Assembly (NCBI GenBank): GCA_017654935.2
Contig: CM065699.1
Location: 775,574 to 839,573, forward strand
Source: Phymorhynchus buccinoides
Taxonomy: Eukaryota > Mollusca > Gastropoda > Neogastropoda > Raphitomidae
Reading direction: 5' to 3'
DNA: 64,000 nt
Below the pieces are notes generated by a model. It was given only the letters and a program-made list of their open reading frames with translations, did no database searches and had not been told where the DNA came from. Numbering within the stretch: position 1 is the first letter of the stretch; each line of letters begins with the position of its first letter. This document shows, piece by piece, positions 59,641 through 64,000 of the stretch. Position numbers and translations under genes: made by a program.

Positions 59641-59728
59641 CTGCATTATCCTTCTTTGTCCTTCTGAAAAACATGTGTGCTACATTCCTGCATCCAGCCT
59701 CAGTAATATTCGATTGAATGGTGTTTGG
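59641..59728 (-). CDS. Candidate 88-bp internal exon of an unidentified gene
   Basis: On the - strand a strong acceptor (ttcttccctttcacacag) is followed by an open frame PNTIQSNITEAGCRNVAHMF, then FRRTKKDNA, and a consensus donor GCAG|GTAAGA. Both sites are good and the frame is uninterrupted, starting in phase 0 and ending one base into a codon. The basic C-terminal half may be nucleic-acid- or membrane-proximal, but I do not recognise the family. No partner exon was found nearby. It is on the opposite strand to the other exon candidate at 57018. Confidence 0.45.
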
Positions 59729-60029
59729 CTGTGTGAAAGGGAAGAATGTGGGCATAATGCTACTTGTTTACCATTAATTTTGCTTGGAAAGTGAAACGTG
59801 GTAAAACTTAATTAAGGTTCATAGAATATGTTGTTTGAAAGACAGTCTCTGGTCCTTCACTATCTGCCCCCCCCCCCCTTCTTTCCCCAACCCCCACCCC
59901 ACTCTCACGTCATGTCCAATAGCCTATTAAATAGGTTTGGTGGTAATGGTGGGACGATATTGGTGCATTATAGTTCTTTACATTAGTCTATTGGTTCTCT
60001 GTCATTCTCTGTCTCTATATGTCTGTCTG

Positions 60030-60122
<93 letters not shown>

Positions 60123-60511
60123 CTCTCTGGAAAGTTCGTTTGTATATCTGTTACTGTCTTAAGTTTGTTAATTGTATCATCTTTTTAAAAAAATAATGTG
60201 TCGTCTGCTTCAACATGCGTGTGCATACAAACACTATGTTCAATTTTATTATGTTACTATGCATGAGTGTGTTTTGCATGCTTGCTATTTCGCTTTGCTT
60301 GTGCTTTTTATGCTTTAAGAGGGCTGGATGTTAACAAAACCTGTACTATTTGTTTATTCTATTACCCTCTATAAATAAAATTCATTTAATTCTGTAGCAG
60401 TAGTGATTAGTAATCAGTTGTACCTGTGTGTGTGGTGGTGTGCGTGCGTGAGATTGTTATGCATTGGTGAATGATGTTCACACTGTAACTTGCCACTTGG
60501 CAGAGGAATAA
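59729..60511. other. Unannotated spacer with CT microsatellite
   Basis: (ct)n lies at about 60015-60127 and C-rich sequence at 59866-59900. The remainder is AT-rich with no gag-like or LTR-like sequence, although it directly precedes the broken Ty3/gypsy-like pol. Confidence 0.7.
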
Positions 60512-62690
60512 TTAAATCAGTTGATAATCTGAACTTGTTGTGTGAAGACTGATGTATTGAGAAACGAGATTAGTGATCTGGGCTGACATGCGAATCCAAA
60601 AGAAAACTTGCTTGGCTTTTGCTAGGCATTTGTCCCTTCCCATGTGGCCTTCGTGCTCTCTCTGCAACATGTCATGCTGGAGAGACTTCGGCACAATCAG
60701 CTGTTCTCCTTCGAAGAGCAGGCCGTCAGCCTCGCTCAGTTCATCACAAAATCCTATATAATGCCGTATTTCTTCAGGAAGGTCTTTCTTGTTCTTTGGC
60801 CATCCTTCCAAGATGTAGCTGTCTCTGGCTGTCTCCTTCTTGAACAGCTCCAGCTTCTCGTCTGAGATGGGCAGAGCACGGACGATAGTGTTCACTTGAA
60901 CCTCCCAGTCATCGCTTGCAGGAGTCTTTGTGGGTAGTGTTGCCCTTGACAATGTGTCGGGAATGTTCATGTCTTTTCCTGGCTTGTAGACTATGTTGGC
61001 GTTGTACCTCATTAGACGAAGCAGCATTCTTTGAAGTCGAGGTGGTGCAGCTGACAATGGCTTCTTGATGATCGACTCCAGGGGCTTGTGGTCTGACTCG
61101 ACTGTCACTGGTCTTCCGTAAATGTAGTAATGGAAATGTTCTGCTCCAAACACCACTGCAAGCATTTCTTTTTCGATTTGTGCATAACGCTTTTCACAAT
61201 CTGTGAGTGATCTTGACGAATATGCTACAGGGCGGCCTTCTTGTTCAAGAACAGCGCCCAGTCCATCTGGCGATGCATCAACAGACAGCTTCACTGGTTT
61301 GCTGGGATCATAGAAAGTCAGGACAGGAGCCTGTGTGACGAGCGTTTTCAGATCATCGATGGCTTGTTCATGCTGTGACAACCACTGCCACTCATGATCT
61401 TATTTGAGGAGGTCTCGAAGGGGTGCTGTGACATCTGACAGATTTGGAATGAACTTGCCTAGGTAATTTACCATTCCTAGAAATCTCTCCAGCTCCTTGC
61501 GGTTTGAGGGTGAAGGCATTTCTTGAATAGCTTGAATTTTGGAGTTGTCTGGTTTGAGGCCCTCTGCTGTGATGGTGTGGCCAACAAACTTCACTTCGCT
61601 GGCTCTGAGGCTGCACTTTGTAGGCTTCAGCTTTGATTCCTGCTTCTCTGGCCGTCTCTAGCACCATGGTCAGCCTCTGGTCATGCTCTGCAACGTTCTT
61701 GCCTCCAATCAACATTTCGTCCATGTATGTTTCAACGCCTGGTATTCGTTTGAATGCTTGGTGAAACCTCTTGGCAAAAACCTCAGCAGCTGAATTTAGA
61801 CCAAATGTGAGACGAAGAAACTTGTATCGGCCAAATGGAGTGCTAAAACATGTGAGATCAGAACTGTTGTTGTCCAATCGAATTTGCCAAAAGATTGAGT
61901 TGGCATCCAGAACGCTGAAAACCTTGTTCCCACTCTGTCTGCTGGCGATCTCTTCAATTGTAGGCAGCTGGTAGTGCTCTCGCTGAACTGCTCTGTTCAA
62001 ATCGCGTGGGTCTAAGCACAGTCTAAGTCCGCCTCCTTTCTTCTGAAGATGACAAGCGAGTTCACCCAGCTTGTTGGGTAATCAACTTTTTGGATGACTT
62101 CCTCGTTTTCCATGCGCTGCAGTTCCTTTTGCAGATCGTCACGAAGTGCTGCTGGGACTTTCCTGGAAGCGTGGACTACAGGGGAGACTGTAGAATCAAT
62201 TATGATCGTGTACGTGTCTTTCATTTCATCAAGGCCTTTAAGCACGTCAGCGTATGAAGAAAGGGTCTCGTCATTGATCACATCTACGCGCTGAATCAAG
62301 CATAAGGCTTCACATGTTGGTAGTCCTAGGATTGGCTTGAACTGAGTGTCAATAATCTGAAACTCCACAACATGTTCAGCGTCTTTAGTGGTGCACATCA
62401 ACCGGCTTTTACCCTTCACGCGGAGACGATCACCACTGTAGGACGTCAGATGAGCATTTGACTTTTGGAGCGTGGTTTTCTTCAGTTTGCAGAACAGGCT
62501 GTAGGGTAGAATATTCACCTGGGCACCAGTATCCAGAGTGAAGGTGACACGATGACCTTCAACGTTGATCACTGTGGTCCACTCATTGGTTGAAGACGAC
62601 TTGCCGTTTATTTTGCCGACAAAGAAATCAGTGTCATTTTCTACATCAAGCTTAATCTCTGGAGTGCATTGAACCATTCTGACCGCGGGA
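60512..62690 (-). pseudogene. Ty3/gypsy-like pol block, inverted: protease, RT, RNase H, first half of integrase zinc finger
   Basis: On the - strand the order is aspartic protease (LDTGAQVNILPYSLF, about 62500-62534), RT start (about 62050), RT palm with VFSVLDA (first Asp, about 61910), and TYMDEMLIGG (61700-61730) where the family normally has two adjacent Asp; the second is Glu here. Then come the RT connection (KFVGHTITAEGL), RNase H (VDASPDG, EKEMLA, ESDHKPL) and integrase HHCC finger (HEGHMGRDKC), which stops before its Cys pair. Frame changes at about 62010 and 61610 and a stop at about 61400 break it. No gag and no LTR are seen on this side. The block is inverted relative to the integrase core that follows at 62698. 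It would encode replication functions of an LTR retrotransposon but is dead as found. Confidence 0.88.
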
Positions 62691-62697
62691 GAAGATC

Positions 62698-63818
62698 GAC
62701 CTCAATCTCGTTTCTCAATGCGCAGTCTGCAATCAGTTCCAAAACGCTCAACAGAAAGAACCCCTCATGAATCACGATGTGCCATCTCTGCCATGGGAAA
62801 AACTCGCCGCTGATCTTTTCCAGTTTGACAGCAAGCAGTTCCTGCTCATCGTGGACTATTACAGCAAGTTTTTCGAGGTTTTCCTGTTGCAGGCCACACG
62901 CGCTGTTGGCGTCATCGTGGTTATGAAGTCTCAATTTGCACGCCATGGCATTCCAAGAGAACTCATTACAGACAATGGACCCCAGTTCAGCAGCATAGAA
63001 TTCGCAAGATTTGCATCAGCATGGGGTTTCAGACACGTGACCTCCAGTCCCCGGTAGAAGTCAAATGGCCTGGCTGAACGCAACATTCAGACAGTGAAGA
63101 ACTTGCTGAAGAAGGCAAAGGCGGCACAGCAAGATCCATACATCGCGCTCCTTCAGCACAGAACAACGACTGTTGGACAACGCCTCACCTTGCTGTTCAA
63201 CCGACTTAGAACTCGACTGCCAGCAACAGAGACTCACTTACGACCCAGACTAACAAAACTGTGTCCAGCAGGCAATCAGAGAGCAGCAGAGGCAGCAACA
63301 GAGACTCACTTACGACCCAGAGTACCGCCTCAAGACTGTGTCCAGCAGGCAATCAGAGAGCAGCAGAGGCAGCAACAGAGACTCACTTACGACCCAGAGT
63401 ACCGCCTCAAGACTGTGTCCAGCAGGCAATCAGAGAGCAGCAGAGGCAGCAGTCACGTGACTACAACAAGACAGCCCTTCCCCAGCACCTCCCCAATCTC
63501 CAGCCCGGAGAAGCCGTCCGCATGCAAATGACGAAGGACAGCACGTGGAAGCCAGCAGTTGTGGTGTCTTCAGCCAAAGAACCGCGCTCTTACATTGTAC
63601 GCACTGAAGATGGGACCAGCTACCGCCGCAACAGAGCCATGCTGAGGAAGACCAAAGAACCACTGATGGTGAATCCACATATGGAAGCTGACTGGTCTGA
63701 TGAAAAAGACTGTAATGTTGAACAAGTCCCCCCTTCCCCTCCCCCACCAGCCCAAAATGTGACTGTTACACGCTATGGCCGCCATAGCAGACCCCCTGTC
63801 CGTTATCCAGAGATGTGA
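62698..63818 (+). pseudogene. Ty3/gypsy-like integrase: second half of zinc finger, catalytic core, C-terminal domain
   Basis: On the + strand the frame begins with the missing Cys pair of the zinc finger (LVSQCAVCNQF, about 62700-62735). It continues with the core: PWEKLAADLFQFD (first Asp, about 62795-62835), ITDNGPQFSS (second Asp, about 62965-62995), an in-frame TAG at 63055-63057, and NGLAERNIQTVKN (Glu, about 63064-63102). A tandem duplication of about 72-77 bp, three copies at about 63221-63445, shifts the frame inside the linker. The C-terminal domain (LQPGEAVRMQM, WKPAVVV, SYIVRTEDG, YRRNRAMLRK) ends in a Pro-rich tail and TGA near 63818. Integrase inserts the element DNA; this copy is broken by the stop and the frame changes. 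Confidence 0.88.
63221..63445 (+). repeat. Three-copy duplication (72 and 77 bp) inside the integrase linker
   Basis: The segment cagcaacagagactcactta, then gtgtccagcaggcaatcaga, recurs at 63221, 63293 and 63370. 77 is not divisible by 3, so successive copies lie in different frames and extend overlapping open frames. Confidence 0.9.
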
Positions 63819-63988
63819 ATCAGTCACCTCAAGAAGGTCGCTAGAACATTTGATTGAAACAATATCATTTTCCAAGCAAACAACGTGTTGACCTTTTGAA
63901 TTAGTGACAAGATTTTGTGATTTTCGTTAAGTTATTAATAAGTGATTCTATGAGTGTCCGTTTTCAGTTTTGTTTAATTTTTGTTTTT

Positions 63989-63999
63989 GAGAAGGGAGA
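63989..63999 (+). promoter_or_regulatory. Putative polypurine tract of the Ty3/gypsy-like element
   Basis: gagaagggaga follows about 170 bp of AT-rich sequence after the pol stop codon, where an LTR retrotransposon places its plus-strand primer, immediately before the 3' LTR. The window ends here, so the LTR itself is not seen. Confidence 0.5.
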
Positions 64000-64000
64000 T

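Noticed and set aside
62767..63818. A host gene with an integrase domain (domesticated)
   Set aside because: An in-frame stop, the frame-shifting duplication and the adjacent inverted pol block with a terminal polypurine tract show a broken retrotransposon rather than a recruited gene.

Overview
This is eukaryotic nuclear DNA, most likely from a marine invertebrate and possibly a mollusc. The grounds are split genes with GT-AG junctions, animal-type non-LTR, hAT-like and Ty3/gypsy-like elements, a TGACCTTGACC-rich dispersed repeat of a kind I associate with molluscs, and very abundant micro- and minisatellites. The taxon is inference. Two blocks of exactly 500 N (21031-21530, 48501-49000) mark a scaffold built from contigs. 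Single-base indels are frequent in the left part of the window, as in poorly polished long-read consensus.

Region 1-15.6 kb is the middle of a transglutaminase gene on the + strand, seen as exons at 1227-1359, 11741-11842 and 14898-15062, with a weak further candidate at 15530-15626. The second exon carries the catalytic-core His and Asp positions. Its introns are almost wholly repeats: a 68-bp minisatellite, a decayed L2-like non-LTR element (3220-6782), a telomere-motif minisatellite (8545-9095), trinucleotide arrays, a CTGT array and a 42-bp minisatellite. Exon edges of the gene have themselves been multiplied into these arrays.

Region 15.9-20.7 kb is a CR1/Jockey-like non-LTR element on the - strand with broken endonuclease and reverse transcriptase, followed by a gap.

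Region 21.5-42.7 kb is one enormous inverted repeat. The left arm (21541-32040) and right arm (32041-about 42720) mirror each other element by element, with an apex near 32041 and virtually no spacer. The right arm is clean and the left arm is full of indels and has lost homopolymer tracts. This fits a fold-back (missed-adapter or template-complement) assembly chimera better than a biological palindrome, though that needs read-level testing.

Region 42.8-48.5 kb is a 54-bp minisatellite split by a 3.14-kb hAT-like transposon (43685-46822, imperfect CAGTGT termini). The transposon carries a broken BED-like zinc-finger reading frame. A 17-bp satellite follows and runs into the second gap.

Region 49-60.4 kb holds dispersed repeats, minisatellites, a CR1/Jockey-like reverse transcriptase pseudogene (52020-53370, +), two good-looking but unidentified single exons (57018-57072 +, 59641-59728 -), and a 1-kb hairpin-led TGACC repeat.

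Region 60.5-64 kb is a Ty3/gypsy-like pol. Its protease-RT-RNase H block is inverted relative to the integrase core, with a 16-bp duplication at the break, and it ends in a polypurine tract at the window edge.

Apart from the transglutaminase and the two lone exons, I see no convincing host gene.
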